A stretch of 64,000 nucleotides of DNA from Oscillospiraceae bacterium (GCA_017848115.1 JAGAKZ010000029.1:1-64000); one strand, 5' to 3'; numbered from the stretch's first letter, positions 34,066 to 42,787 are shown. The notes: generated by a model not told the origin, from the letters alone. A program made the numbers and translations.

Positions 34066-36669
34066 GTGAAGATCAATAATAAAAAATGTATCAGCCGAAT
34101 AAGCATAAAAAATCTGCTTATGACAAGGACAAGGTGTATTATTTCAATAATTGCAATCGCACTTACCACAATTCTTTTTACATCGCTTTTTACAATACTT
34201 ATGACTATGGCCAAAAGCGTTGAGGAGTCAAATTTCAGACAGGTAGGTACATATTCTCATGGCGAATTCAAGAGGCTTACAAAAGAGCAGTACGAAAAGC
34301 TGTGTGGTGATGAGGATATAAAAGAATACGGTCTGCGAAGGGTTGCAGGAATCACGGCAGGTGAAGCCTTTGTCAAAAACTATGCTGAAGTAAGCTATAT
34401 GGACCGGAACACTGCAAAGTGGAGCTACTGTACTCCTGACAAGGGTAAGCTTCCGAAGGAAAACACCAACGAAGCAACTGTTGATACAAGAGTGCTTTCC
34501 TGCCTTGGTATTGAACCCATAATAGGAAAAAGCTTTTCTCTTACAATGGATATTGATGGGATTATCGTTACAGAGGATTTTGTTTTAAGTGGATACTGGG
34601 AATATGATGAAGCTGCGCCTGCAAGTTATGTACTCATTCCGGAAAGCAGACTTGAAGAACTTTTTTCAAAGTATGATGTACAGTTCAATGTTGAGTTCAC
34701 AGGAAAATACGGGCTTGATGTCATGCTGAAAAGTGACCATAATATTGAAGAACAGCTTGTTGCCATTCTTGAACGTCACGGTTTTTTAAACGGTCAGGAA
34801 GGTGATAATTCAGTGGCTATTGGTGTGAACTGGGGCTATATGGGAGAAAATATTACCCAAAGCCTTGATTTTGAAAGTTATGCTATAATCGGTGTTATAC
34901 TTCTTTTCATTATATTTACCGGATACCTTATTATCTATAATATTTTCAGAATATCTGTTGCAAACGACATACGTCATTATGGTATGCTGAAAACTATCGG
35001 TACAACCCGGAAACAGATAAAGCGCATGGTTATGATACAGGCACTGATTCTTTCGGCTTTTGGTATTCCGACAGGACTTATTATCGGATGGCTGACCGGA
35101 AGTATTCTTTGTCCTGTAGTGATGTCGGAGCTTAATACATATAACTCATCAGCTTCTGTAAGTCCGTGGATATTTGTGTTTTCGACTGTGTTTGCTCTGA
35201 TGACTGTTATAATTTCATGCTTTATTCCTGCTAAAACCGCTGCTAAGGTATCACCTGTCGAGGCACTCAGATATACGGAGCAGGCATCAGGCTTTGGCAG
35301 GCGAAACGGGAAAAAAGGTGTATCATTGCCCGGTATGGCATTGGCAAGGCTTTCAGGAAGCAAGGGTAAGACTTTTCTTGTCATTTCATCGCTTTCGCTT
35401 TCAATAATAATTTTTTCTCTTACTTTTATTCTTGCAGGCAGCTTCAGTATAGAAAAATACCTTTTTGATATTCAGGCAGATTTTCTCGTGGCAGAGTCAA
35501 AGTATTTTTCATATGACTGGGACGAAGAAAACGCAATCTCTCTTGAGGATAATGAATTTCTCAGATATATGGACGGTGTAACCGACAGCTTCGTGAGCTA
35601 TGGAATGCCTGATTTATACTATCCGATGATATTTTACAGCGAAGAAGCTGTACGAAGATCGCTTGCAGAATCCGGTAACGATGATAATGTTATAGATAAT
35701 TATATTTCAATGAACATCGAGCCTGACGGCACAGTTGCAGAGTATACACAGATTCTTGGCCTGGATGAGAATGCTTTTTCAAGACTTAAGGTGTGTGAGG
35801 GAGATATAGGAAAGCTTTCGGAAGAAGGCTATATTGCTGTAGAAAAGAATGATTTTTTCAATCCCGGAGATAAGGTTACCATACGTTATAGTGATAACTC
35901 TGAGTATATAAATACTCAGACCGGTGAAGCTTATGACATTATGTACGCAGAAAGTATACCGGTAGATGAATGGAAGTTTCTTGAATTTAGCGAAGAAACA
36001 CACGAGGCTGTATATGAAATAGCAGCTGTTGTTGAAGTACCGTATACACTCGGTTACAGATTTTCATTAAGCAATCCGTTGTTTGTTACAAGTGCTGATG
36101 ATCTGTTTGCGCAGTCTGAACACTGCGCCCCGCTTTACATTGCCTTTGATACAACAGATGAGGCAGAAGCAGATATAGAAAAATTTCTTGCCGACTATAC
36201 TGAAAAATCAACTCTCAGCTACACAAGCCGTGCTACAGAAGCTGCTGCGTTTGAGTCTTTACGTAAAATGTTTATTATTCTCGGAACAGCCCTCAGTGGT
36301 ATTTTAGGACTTATCGGAGTACTGAACTTTGTTAATACAGTACTCACAAACATCAGTGCACGTCAGAGGGAAATAGCTGCGCTTCAGGCAATGGGTATGA
36401 CAGGAAAACAACTTTGTACAATGCTTATCTGGGAAGGTATGATCTACATTCTGGGTACATCAGCAGTTTCACTGGTGCTTAATCTGATAACGATCCCTTT
36501 GAGAAGAGTGATAGAAAACATGTTCTGGTTCTGTGATTACAGCTTCACTCCGCTTCCTCTTATCGCCGCAATAATTGTATTTACCGTTATTGGTGTAATA
36601 GTTCCTTTGATTACGTATAGGATACTTATAAAAAAATCAATTGTAGAAAGACTCAGGGAAAATGAGTAA
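34066..36669 (+). CDS. FtsX-like ABC permease (module 2)
   Basis: Membrane protein of 867 aa from the GTG at 34066, which has GAGGTGA at proper distance; an in-frame GTG at 34057 lies within that ribosome site. Two FtsX domains: helices near 18-42 and three helices around 265-400 (FESYAIIGVILLFIIFTGYLII), then a large outside region, then three terminal helices. The end IKKSIVERLRENE recurs in the remnant at 37917-38039. Works with the frameshifted ATPase upstream. Confidence 0.9.
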   Translation: MKINNKKCISRISIKNLLMTRTRCIISIIAIALTTILFTSLFTILMTMAKSVEESNFRQVGTYSHGEFKRLTKEQYEKLCGDEDIKEYGLRRVAGITAGEAFVKNYAEVSYMDRNTAKWSYCTPDKGKLPKENTNEATVDTRVLSCLGIEPIIGKSFSLTMDIDGIIVTEDFVLSGYWEYDEAAPASYVLIPESRLEELFSKYDVQFNVEFTGKYGLDVMLKSDHNIEEQLVAILERHGFLNGQEGDNSVAIGVNWGYMGENITQSLDFESYAIIGVILLFIIFTGYLIIYNIFRISVANDIRHYGMLKTIGTTRKQIKRMVMIQALILSAFGIPTGLIIGWLTGSILCPVVMSELNTYNSSASVSPWIFVFSTVFALMTVIISCFIPAKTAAKVSPVEALRYTEQASGFGRRNGKKGVSLPGMALARLSGSKGKTFLVISSLSLSIIIFSLTFILAGSFSIEKYLFDIQADFLVAESKYFSYDWDEENAISLEDNEFLRYMDGVTDSFVSYGMPDLYYPMIFYSEEAVRRSLAESGNDDNVIDNYISMNIEPDGTVAEYTQILGLDENAFSRLKVCEGDIGKLSEEGYIAVEKNDFFNPGDKVTIRYSDNSEYINTQTGEAYDIMYAESIPVDEWKFLEFSEETHEAVYEIAAVVEVPYTLGYRFSLSNPLFVTSADDLFAQSEHCAPLYIAFDTTDEAEADIEKFLADYTEKSTLSYTSRATEAAAFESLRKMFIILGTALSGILGLIGVLNFVNTVLTNISARQREIAALQAMGMTGKQLCTMLIWEGMIYILGTSAVSLVLNLITIPLRRVIENMFWFCDYSFTPLPLIAAIIVFTVIGVIVPLITYRILIKKSIVERLRENE

Positions 36670-36792
36670 CAATACAAAGAAAAAGCAGATACCTCTCTTA
36701 TGAAGTATCTGCCTTTTCTGTTTCATAGCCTGCTGTATAGGTCTTTACATAATAGTTGTTTTGAAAACTTCTATATGAGTACCGACCTAAGC
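36627..36792 (+). repeat. Direct repeat A, copy 1 (3' end of permease, terminator, spacer)
   Basis: About 166 bp matching 37997-38160 closely. It begins in the last codons of the permease gene and ends at the CTAAGC junction where repeat B starts. Confidence 0.85.
36681..36718 (+). terminator. Terminator of module 2
   Basis: Stem GCAGATAC (36685-36692) with GTATCTGC (36705-36712), then CTTTTC. The same hairpin recurs at about 38051-38088. Confidence 0.75.
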
Positions 36793-36976
36793 TTCGGGGG
36801 ATTTTTGTGTATTTTAAGTTCCGAAATTGCAGTATATAGCCAATTTGCAGGGGAGGTCTTCGGTAGTCTGTATTGAAAACAACGACTTGTTCTACAGACT
36901 GTATGTGCTATCTACATGTTAAAAATCCAGTTTGATTTTTGGCGTAAATTGTGATATAATAAACTACAATTACATT
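36787..36976 (+). repeat. Direct repeat B, copy 2 (promoter block)
   Basis: 190 bp matching 31451-31640. Here it leads to the amidase-domain gene instead of a response regulator. Confidence 0.9.
36932..36960 (+). promoter_or_regulatory. Promoter in repeat B copy 2
   Basis: TTGATT (36932-36937), 17-bp spacer, TATAAT (36955-36960), identical in boxes and spacing to the module 2 promoter. The amidase gene begins 147 bp later. Confidence 0.75.
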
Positions 36977-37106
36977 TGTAGCAATTCAAGTATAACTCAT
37001 TTTCGAGTCATTGTCTTTATTTTTTATTTTGCTCATTTATAGTCATTGAAAAAATGAAGATATGATAAAATACAAGTGTAAATTTATTTCTTTAGAGAGG
37101 TTTTTT

Positions 37107-37871
37107 ATGAAAAAGAGAAGAATTATCATTAGCCTTATAATTGTGATTTTGTTTTCAGCAGCAGGCTTTTTTATTACTGCTGTAATTCCGGCAAAATTTG
37201 AAAAAAACGATATTCGAAGTGAATTCCCCTTAAAGAATGAAACGGAATATGACCGTGAAAATGTCAGAAGATATGCAGAATATGCTTCCGAATATCTTCA
37301 GAATGATACTTTCAGATTTCTTTCATCTGAGAATGGAGACAGTGCAACAGACTGCGCAAATTTTGTTTCGCAGTGTCTGTACGCCGGAGGCTTCAAAATG
37401 ACTGATGAATGGTATATGAAAAAATACAGTGAAACAGTTCCTGAGATAAAACGAACAACAGATAAAATCGCTTTAACACTCAGACGATTTATTAGTTTGT
37501 CATTTGATTTATATGAGGGAAATGACTATACTGACACAAATTATATGTGGACGTATACCTGGTCCTGTGCAGGTGAACAGATTGATTTTTTTGAAGACAA
37601 TTTTGCGGAGAAAACCTTTGAAGTTAATGATTTCGATGAGTTTTCCGATATTGTAAAAAATGAAAATATTAAAACAGGAGATATTATTTATCAGAGCGTC
37701 GGAAATATACATCATGTTGTTATTGTTTCAAAAGTTTCTGATGACGGAACAGTTTACATATCATCTCACAACCCACCGCTGTTTGACTGTGAAATCAATA
37801 AAGACTCCTGGACTAAGAGAGGTTTTTCGGGAGGGGCTGTTATTCTTAAAATTAAAGATAAATTACCCTGA
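37107..37871 (+). CDS. Membrane-anchored or secreted amidase-domain protein (Amidase_6-like)
   Basis: Protein of 254 aa. A basic start and one hydrophobic segment (residues 7-28) form a signal anchor. The outside part has DRENVRRYAEYASEYL and then the core TDCANFVSQCLYAGG, the cysteine-centred motif of the putative amidase family PF12671, with a late histidine in NIHHVVIVSK. A cell-wall peptidase or amidase role is likely but unproven. ATG at 37107 follows AGAGAGG; an upstream ATG at 37062 lacks a ribosome site. It lies between repeat B and a permease remnant. Confidence 0.8.
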   Translation: MKKRRIIISLIIVILFSAAGFFITAVIPAKFEKNDIRSEFPLKNETEYDRENVRRYAEYASEYLQNDTFRFLSSENGDSATDCANFVSQCLYAGGFKMTDEWYMKKYSETVPEIKRTTDKIALTLRRFISLSFDLYEGNDYTDTNYMWTYTWSCAGEQIDFFEDNFAEKTFEVNDFDEFSDIVKNENIKTGDIIYQSVGNIHHVVIVSKVSDDGTVYISSHNPPLFDCEINKDSWTKRGFSGGAVILKIKDKLP

Positions 37872-37916
37872 GTTTTAAAGAAAATTCAGGTTAAGGATGG
37901 ATATTAACTTTGTTTT

Positions 37917-38039
37917 AAAATTCTCCCTCTGGTTACAGCCATTCCTGTATTTGCAGTAATTGGAACAATGATTCCTGCAATTATATATAAAAACCTTATA
38001 AAAAAGTCAATTGTAGAAAGACTCAGGGAAAATGAGTAA
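37917..38039 (+). pseudogene. 3' remnant of a third FtsX-like permease gene
   Basis: About 40 codons in one frame, LPLVTAIPVFAVIGTMIP.. to KSIVERLRENE and stop, match the end of the module 2 permease. Conservative differences in the helix (for example AIPVFAVIGTMIP against AIIVFTVIGVIVP) show that it came from a diverged paralogue, not a fresh copy. No start, no ribosome site. Confidence 0.85.
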
Positions 38040-38160
38040 CAATACAAAGAAAAAGCAGATACCACTCTTATGAAGTATCTGCCTTTTCTGTTTCATAGCC
38101 TGCTGTATAGGTCTTTCATATTAGTTCTTTGGAAACTTTTATATGAGTACCGACCTAAGC
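37997..38160 (+). repeat. Direct repeat A, copy 2
   Basis: Matches 36627-36792, with the terminator hairpin repeated (38051-38088). Similarity stops at CTAAGC (38155-38160), the same junction as in the other copies. Confidence 0.85.
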
Positions 38161-38184
38161 ATCCGGAAATTTTTTCGGTTTTTA

Positions 38185-38397
38185 TTAAACCGGGCAAACG
38201 TTTACAGCTCTCTGCTTGTCGCTGTTCTTAGGGTCAGCTTCTACATCAAATGTAACTTTCTGACCTTCTGCAAGAGTCTTGAACCCCTCTGAAACAATAG
38301 CTGAGAAATGTACAAATATGTCATCTCCGCCGTTGTCGTTAGCGATAAATCCATATCCCTTTTCTGCGTTAAACCATTTTACTGTACCGTTATTCAT
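38185..38397 (-). CDS. cspA: Cold shock protein, CspA/CspB type
   Basis: RNA chaperone of 70 aa: one OB-fold domain with RNP1 (KGYGFI) and RNP2 (DIFVHFSAI). It melts mRNA structures on cold shock and in growth. Length and sequence are ordinary for the family. AAGGAGACC is the ribosome site. It has a consensus promoter and a 120-nt leader containing a strong hairpin (separate entries), so expression is probably controlled at RNA level. Confidence 0.95.
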   Translation of the reverse strand: MNNGTVKWFNAEKGYGFIANDNGGDDIFVHFSAIVSEGFKTLAEGQKVTFDVEADPKNSDKQRAVNVCPV

Positions 38398-38444
38398 ACT
38401 GCGGTCTCCTTAAACAAATATATTTTCATGACCATAATAAAAAA

Positions 38445-38500
38445 ACTCACATACTTTTGTAAATCATTAAAAAGACAATGACTTACAAAAGTATGTGAGT
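38445..38500 (-). terminator. Terminator-like leader hairpin upstream of cspA
   Basis: 24-bp stem with one mismatch (38500-38477 with 38468-38445), 8-nt loop, followed on the minus strand by seven T. It lies between the cspA promoter and its start codon, so it is an attenuator or temperature-responsive candidate rather than an end-of-gene terminator. Confidence 0.75.
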
Positions 38501-38524
38501 GCAAAGCGATCATGAATTGTTTAA

Positions 38525-38553
38525 ATTATATCATAGTTTCAAAAATATGTCAA
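38525..38553 (-). promoter_or_regulatory. Consensus promoter of cspA
   Basis: Minus strand TTGACA (38553-38548), 17-bp spacer, TATAAT (38530-38525): a perfect sigma-A promoter. Expected start near 38518. Confidence 0.85.
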
Positions 38554-38596
38554 GAGAAAGTGAAAAAGTTTTTATCATATCGTTTCTGAAAAAGTC

Positions 38597-38626
38597 GAAG
38601 AGCCGATACATATGTACCGGCTCTTC
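38597..38626 (-). terminator. Terminator-like hairpin upstream of the cspA promoter
   Basis: 13-bp stem with one mismatch (38597-38609 with 38614-38626); on the minus strand it is followed by GACTTTTTC. It can end transcripts of the SGNH gene. Confidence 0.65.
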
Positions 38627-38697
38627 TGGTTAGGATTGTATGTGTAAAGTTAAATGAAAATATCATGTATAAAGTCAAAAATAACAGTGTTTATTTA

Positions 38698-38770
38698 TTG
38701 ACATTGTCGTTATCATTTGTTAAAATTAAATAGGCAATAAAACAACATTAACGCAATTCATTGCCTGTCC
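38698..38770 (+). promoter_or_regulatory. Orphan plus-strand promoter with short hairpin
   Basis: TTGACA (38698-38703), 17-bp spacer, TAAAAT (38721-38726). Shortly after come AGGCAAT and ATTGCCT (38732-38738, 38760-38766), able to pair, with CTATCTTTTA behind. No plus-strand gene follows for over 1 kb, so a short RNA of about 50 nt is possible. Confidence 0.4.
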
Positions 38771-38850
38771 CTATCTTTTATAGTAGCACAGATGATTTAC
38801 TTAGTCAAATAGTTTTATTTGAATACCAGTTATAGTTTTTGCGTTATATA

Positions 38851-39837
38851 TCAGCAATAGCAAAAACCATCCAGTTTAAAAATTTTGTTTTTTTCATTCT
38901 GATGCATTCTTATCGTAAATGTGTGCTGCTGAGGAGTGGCAGAACTGAATACAAAGTCTGATTCCCGGTTTCCCCATCCTGTAAGGCTGTAACTGTCTAT
39001 ATTTTTCAGATGTTTACCGTCCATTAGTATTTCGGCACATCCGTATTTCAGGTCGGAATAGGTGTAGAAAAATATTATAAGACGGCAGCAGGTAATAGTT
39101 TTTTCTACAACATCATTTCTGGAAAGGTTGGTTTCACATGGTTCGGATGTAGTGTTTTCGTAGACTGATGTTGTAAAAGGGGAAGGAATTATGTAATCAG
39201 GATCACATGGTGCAGAATTTATCTGTTCAAAATAATGTGCTATACATTGTGCTATTAATTCATGACCTTTGTTTGTAGGGTGGGCGTAATCCGCTGAATA
39301 ATCACTCCACGTCCATTCACCGCTGTCTGTTTTTTTGCGTAAAAGATCTCTTATGCTAAGTACAGGCAGACTATAGTGAATATCGTATGGGATCTTCTGA
39401 GCCTGACTGTTGTTGAAACTTTGCATTGACATATACAGCGGAATAACGGCACAACCATGGTTCAAAAGTATTCGTATCATACCTTCGTAACACTCAAGTA
39501 GCTGTGGTGTTGCAAAGTCGCTTATTCCAAAATCTACAAACACTATATCGGGGTCATGTATGAGTACCTCATTTTTTGTGCGATAAAGACCGATGATTGT
39601 ATTTGAACCGCATATTCCGGCATTTATATATTTACTTTTACCAAACTTACGATTGAATATTTCAATAAACAGCGTGGTGAAACTTGTGGTTGAAAGAGTT
39701 TCTTCAAAAGGTTCAGCTGTCACAGATGCACCAAGAAATACTATCATGATTTCTTCACCTGTTTTTGCTCTTTTGAGTGTATTTTTTAATCGGTAGTTAT
39801 TTCCGTATGATATTATCAGACCATCAAAGCAATTCAA
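38851..39837 (-). CDS. SGNH/GDSL-type esterase with C-terminal beta domain
   Basis: Protein of 328 aa without a signal peptide. Block I of the SGNH fold is IVFLGASVTAE (catalytic serine after GA), the asparagine block is AGICGSNTIIG, and the final catalytic pair is in DYAHPTNKGHELIA. The C-terminal 120 residues look like a beta-sandwich. Likely a carbohydrate or acyl esterase; substrate unknown. I start at TTG 39837 because GAGGTG is 6 bp upstream; a longer frame would run into the divergent LysR gene. Confidence 0.78.
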   Translation of the reverse strand: MNCFDGLIISYGNNYRLKNTLKRAKTGEEIMIVFLGASVTAEPFEETLSTTSFTTLFIEIFNRKFGKSKYINAGICGSNTIIGLYRTKNEVLIHDPDIVFVDFGISDFATPQLLECYEGMIRILLNHGCAVIPLYMSMQSFNNSQAQKIPYDIHYSLPVLSIRDLLRKKTDSGEWTWSDYSADYAHPTNKGHELIAQCIAHYFEQINSAPCDPDYIIPSPFTTSVYENTTSEPCETNLSRNDVVEKTITCCRLIIFFYTYSDLKYGCAEILMDGKHLKNIDSYSLTGWGNRESDFVFSSATPQQHTFTIRMHQNEKNKIFKLDGFCYC

Positions 39838-39875
39838 ACAGATCACCTCACTAATTTTTAAGGAGAAATTTAAAA

Positions 39876-40838
39876 ATGACAACGCAACAAATAGAGTATG
39901 TGATGATGCTTGCCGAAGAGAAAAGTTTTTCGGCTGCTGCAAAAAAATTATTTATAACACAGCCATCACTTAGTCAGTTTATCATGAATCTTGAAAATCA
40001 ACTGGGAGTACAGCTTTTTGACAGAAATACATATCCGATAAAGCTTACTCCGGCAGGAGAAATATATATAAAAAATGCACGTCGTATAATGGATATAGAA
40101 CGTGAAATGAATGCAGAACTTACAGATCTTATGAACATGAAAACAGGTTCTCTTATAGTCGGTGCTGATTCGTTCAGAGCATCCTGCCTTTTAAATCAGA
40201 GTGTTTCGGCGTTTCATGATAAATACAGCAATATCAAAGTCGATGTTACCGAGGCTGATTGCAGCGAACTCGATAATATGGTGATACGTGGTGATATTGA
40301 CTTTTACATAGGTGCAAGTGAACCTGATCCGAAAAATTTTCATAAAGAATTTCTTGCAAACGAAAGAATTTATCTTGCTGTTCCGCAAGGGTATTCCATA
40401 AACACCATACTTCGTGAGTATGCACTTACTGATGAAGATATATCCGGAAACAGCGGACGTATATCAGCTGTGGAACCGGTTGATATAACAAAATTTGCAG
40501 ATGAACCTTTTATAATGTTTGGTGTTGAGAACAGTCTTAACGATGTAGTAAATCGTATATGCTCCGCAAGTAATTTCAGTCCTTCGCAATATACGACAGT
40601 AAAGCATCTGCAAACAGCTTTTTCGTTTATAAATTCAAAAATAGGAGTGGGATTTGTTCCCGACTCGTTTATAAAGTACGGGAACATCAAAAATCACCCT
40701 GTTTATTATGCTCTTGACCCTGCAACATCTATATATGAGATAATACTGGTATCAAGAAAGAATAAATATCTTACAAAGGCAGCAGTTGAGTATGTACGTA
40801 TATTAAAACAACTTATAGGTTTTGGTACATGGATCTGA
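39876..40838 (+). CDS. LysR-family transcriptional regulator
   Basis: Regulator of 320 aa. N-terminal winged helix (EEKSFSAAAKKLFITQPSLSQFIMNLENQLG) at residues 12-44, then a linker helix and a two-lobed effector domain (residues about 90-300) of periplasmic-binding fold. It diverges from the SGNH esterase gene with only 38 bp between starts, the usual arrangement for a LysR protein and its target. Effector unknown. AAGGAGAAA ribosome site. Confidence 0.92.
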   Translation: MTTQQIEYVMMLAEEKSFSAAAKKLFITQPSLSQFIMNLENQLGVQLFDRNTYPIKLTPAGEIYIKNARRIMDIEREMNAELTDLMNMKTGSLIVGADSFRASCLLNQSVSAFHDKYSNIKVDVTEADCSELDNMVIRGDIDFYIGASEPDPKNFHKEFLANERIYLAVPQGYSINTILREYALTDEDISGNSGRISAVEPVDITKFADEPFIMFGVENSLNDVVNRICSASNFSPSQYTTVKHLQTAFSFINSKIGVGFVPDSFIKYGNIKNHPVYYALDPATSIYEIILVSRKNKYLTKAAVEYVRILKQLIGFGTWI

Positions 40839-40842
40839 ACTG

Positions 40843-41304
40843 TTAGTCTTTGTAGTTCATATCGTTTTCAGAGACGTTTCTGAGTGCTTCATTGTACTCA
40901 GCAGCGTCTTTTTTTGCGGCCTCCAGATCATGTTCGAGATAATTTCCGCATTCGGCTTTGCTTGAACCGGGAATTTCACCTGTAAAGTCTGCTATGAAAA
41001 TAAATGATTTTTTAATGAGTTCAAGTACCTCTGCCTTTGAAACACTGTCACGTACTATAAGATAAAATCCGCTTCTGCAACCCATAGGACCTGCATATAT
41101 AATGTTGTCGGAATATTCAGAATTTCTTACATATGTTGCAAGCAGATGTTCTATGGTGTGGAGAGATTTAGGTGAGATAAAGTCGTTGTTGTTCGGTTTT
41201 TTCATTCGAATATCATATGTTACGGCATCTCCGTCTATTCTTGATATGTATACACCTTTTTCAAGTGTATCGTGATTTACTGTAAAGCTTGCTATCTTTT
41301 TCAT
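40843..41304 (-). CDS. luxS: S-ribosylhomocysteine lyase LuxS
   Basis: Fe(II) enzyme of 153 aa that splits S-ribosylhomocysteine into homocysteine and the AI-2 precursor DPD; part of the activated methyl cycle. Metal ligands HTIEH are at about residues 48-52 and the third in KAECGNY. The catalytic cysteine is in GPMGCRSGFY. The C-terminus is slightly extended. Convergent with the LysR gene with a 4-bp gap and no terminator between. Own promoter. Confidence 0.96.
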   Translation of the reverse strand: MKKIASFTVNHDTLEKGVYISRIDGDAVTYDIRMKKPNNNDFISPKSLHTIEHLLATYVRNSEYSDNIIYAGPMGCRSGFYLIVRDSVSKAEVLELIKKSFIFIADFTGEIPGSSKAECGNYLEHDLEAAKKDAAEYNEALRNVSENDMNYKD

Positions 41305-41337
41305 GATAGTACCTCCTGTTTTTGATTTGTATATTAA

Positions 41338-41366
41338 ACTTTACCACATATTGCGACATATGTCAA
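41338..41366 (-). promoter_or_regulatory. Promoter of luxS
   Basis: Minus strand TTGACA (41366-41361), 17-bp spacer, TAAAGT (41343-41338). Confidence 0.8.
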
Positions 41367-41375
41367 CACGGACAA

Positions 41376-41412
41376 AACCGGTTTTTTCTGTTTGATTCAG
41401 GAAAAACCGGTT
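41376..41412 (-). terminator. Terminator of the EAL gene
   Basis: 15-bp stem with one wobble pair (41376-41390 with 41398-41412), 7-nt loop, TTTT on the minus strand after it. Directly upstream of the luxS promoter. Confidence 0.85.
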
Positions 41413-41485
41413 CTGAGTATTGTGGAAGCACTGATAAGTGTTATCTCTTTAGTGCTTCTTATGAGGGTTAATTGTAGATTTCAGA

Positions 41486-42691
41486 TTATTCGAGAGGCCT
41501 GGAGAGAGTTATTGCAAGTATATCTGTTGATGAAGGATTTTTTACATAGTAGTTTGTCGTTTCAACACGTCTGTAAATGCCATCATCACCTATTTGCCGT
41601 GTAATAACGCTTCTGTGTCTGGTACCATGATTGTATGCGTTTATCTGGTCGATACGATCGAAGGTAGTTTTGAAAAGTTCCTGGTCATCAGGATGCATTG
41701 TTGATGCACCATGTTCTATAAGTTCGGTAAACACACCTGTTGACTTGCAGGACTGAGTAGTAAAGTTTTCATAGGCCATCATATAGAAACTGTTTCTTGA
41801 AAGGTTGCACATTATGATAAGCGGATAACACATAAATACTGCATCAAGCAGGAGTTGAGTAGCGCTCGCAGCGGGCTGTGTTTCGATAATATCTCCGGTT
41901 TCATTTTTTTCTTGGGGGATATTTAGCAACTGTTCATATTCATTTTGCGGTATAGGACGTGAAAAATAGTAACCCTGAATAAGCTCACAACCGCAGGTGC
42001 GGAGAAATTCCAGTTGTTCTTTGGTTTCTACACCTTCTGCAACAGTTGAAAGTTTCAGTCGCTGTGCGAAGTTAAAAATGCTTTCAAGCACTATTCGTTC
42101 CTTTTCATTTTCACAGTTTCCGCTTAAAAGTGATTTGTCTATTTTGAGTACTGATGCCGGCACATCTTTTACAAAGTTGAGAGAAGAAAGTCCGCTTCCG
42201 AAGTCGTCTATTGCGACTGTAAATCCGGCATTTCGTATTTTGTTTATAAACTCTATGATATATGTTTTTCCTTTGGCAAGAGCGGATTCTGTTATTTCAA
42301 CTTCTATAAGATCGTGTGGGATGTTGTGACTATCTACGATTTTACAAAGTCTTTCGGTGAAGTCTGACTCGTAGGTATGTGCACGTGAAAAGTTTACAGA
42401 TACAGTAACAGGTTTAAGACCGTTTCTGATTTGTTTTTCCATAAGATCACATACAATTTTTAATATATGCCAGTCGAGTTTTGTTATAAGACAACTTTTT
42501 TCAAGTATCGGAACAAAACTGTCAGGTGGTATCAGTGTGTTTTCATCGCTTATCCATCTTGCAAGTGCTTCTGCTCCGGATATTATTCCTGTGAGAGCAT
42601 CGTATTTTGGTTGGTAGTATGCAACTATTTTATTGTTCTTTATGGCAATGTCAAGCATTTCCTCAATATTTCCTTCTGTAAACTGGATCAT
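41486..42691 (-). CDS. EAL-domain cyclic di-GMP phosphodiesterase with C-terminal PAS-like region
   Basis: Protein of 401 aa predicted to hydrolyse c-di-GMP. The EAL domain (residues about 10-255) keeps the catalytic set: AEALAR, SVNFSR, EITES, DDFGSGLSSL, KIDKSL, AEGVET and QGYYFSRPI. Residues 280-401 resemble a PAS sensor (DAVFMCYPLIIMCNLSRNSF.. ITLSRPLE) placed after the EAL domain, where most relatives have it before. No membrane segment and no GGDEF. GAGGAGG ribosome site; monocistronic. Confidence 0.92.
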   Translation of the reverse strand: MIQFTEGNIEEMLDIAIKNNKIVAYYQPKYDALTGIISGAEALARWISDENTLIPPDSFVPILEKSCLITKLDWHILKIVCDLMEKQIRNGLKPVTVSVNFSRAHTYESDFTERLCKIVDSHNIPHDLIEVEITESALAKGKTYIIEFINKIRNAGFTVAIDDFGSGLSSLNFVKDVPASVLKIDKSLLSGNCENEKERIVLESIFNFAQRLKLSTVAEGVETKEQLEFLRTCGCELIQGYYFSRPIPQNEYEQLLNIPQEKNETGDIIETQPAASATQLLLDAVFMCYPLIIMCNLSRNSFYMMAYENFTTQSCKSTGVFTELIEHGASTMHPDDQELFKTTFDRIDQINAYNHGTRHRSVITRQIGDDGIYRRVETTNYYVKNPSSTDILAITLSRPLE

Positions 42692-42787
42692 ATATTAAAC
42701 CTCCTCATGATTGCTATTTATAGATATAATGTATAAAAACATACAATATTTATTGCGATAACAGTTGTTTTGCACAGCTATATTATT

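Noticed and set aside
41420..41465. Structured RNA between EAL and luxS genes
   Set aside because: GAAGCACT/AGTGCTTC with an inner GATAA/TTATC can pair, but it is short, lacks a promoter and matches no known RNA; too weak to call.
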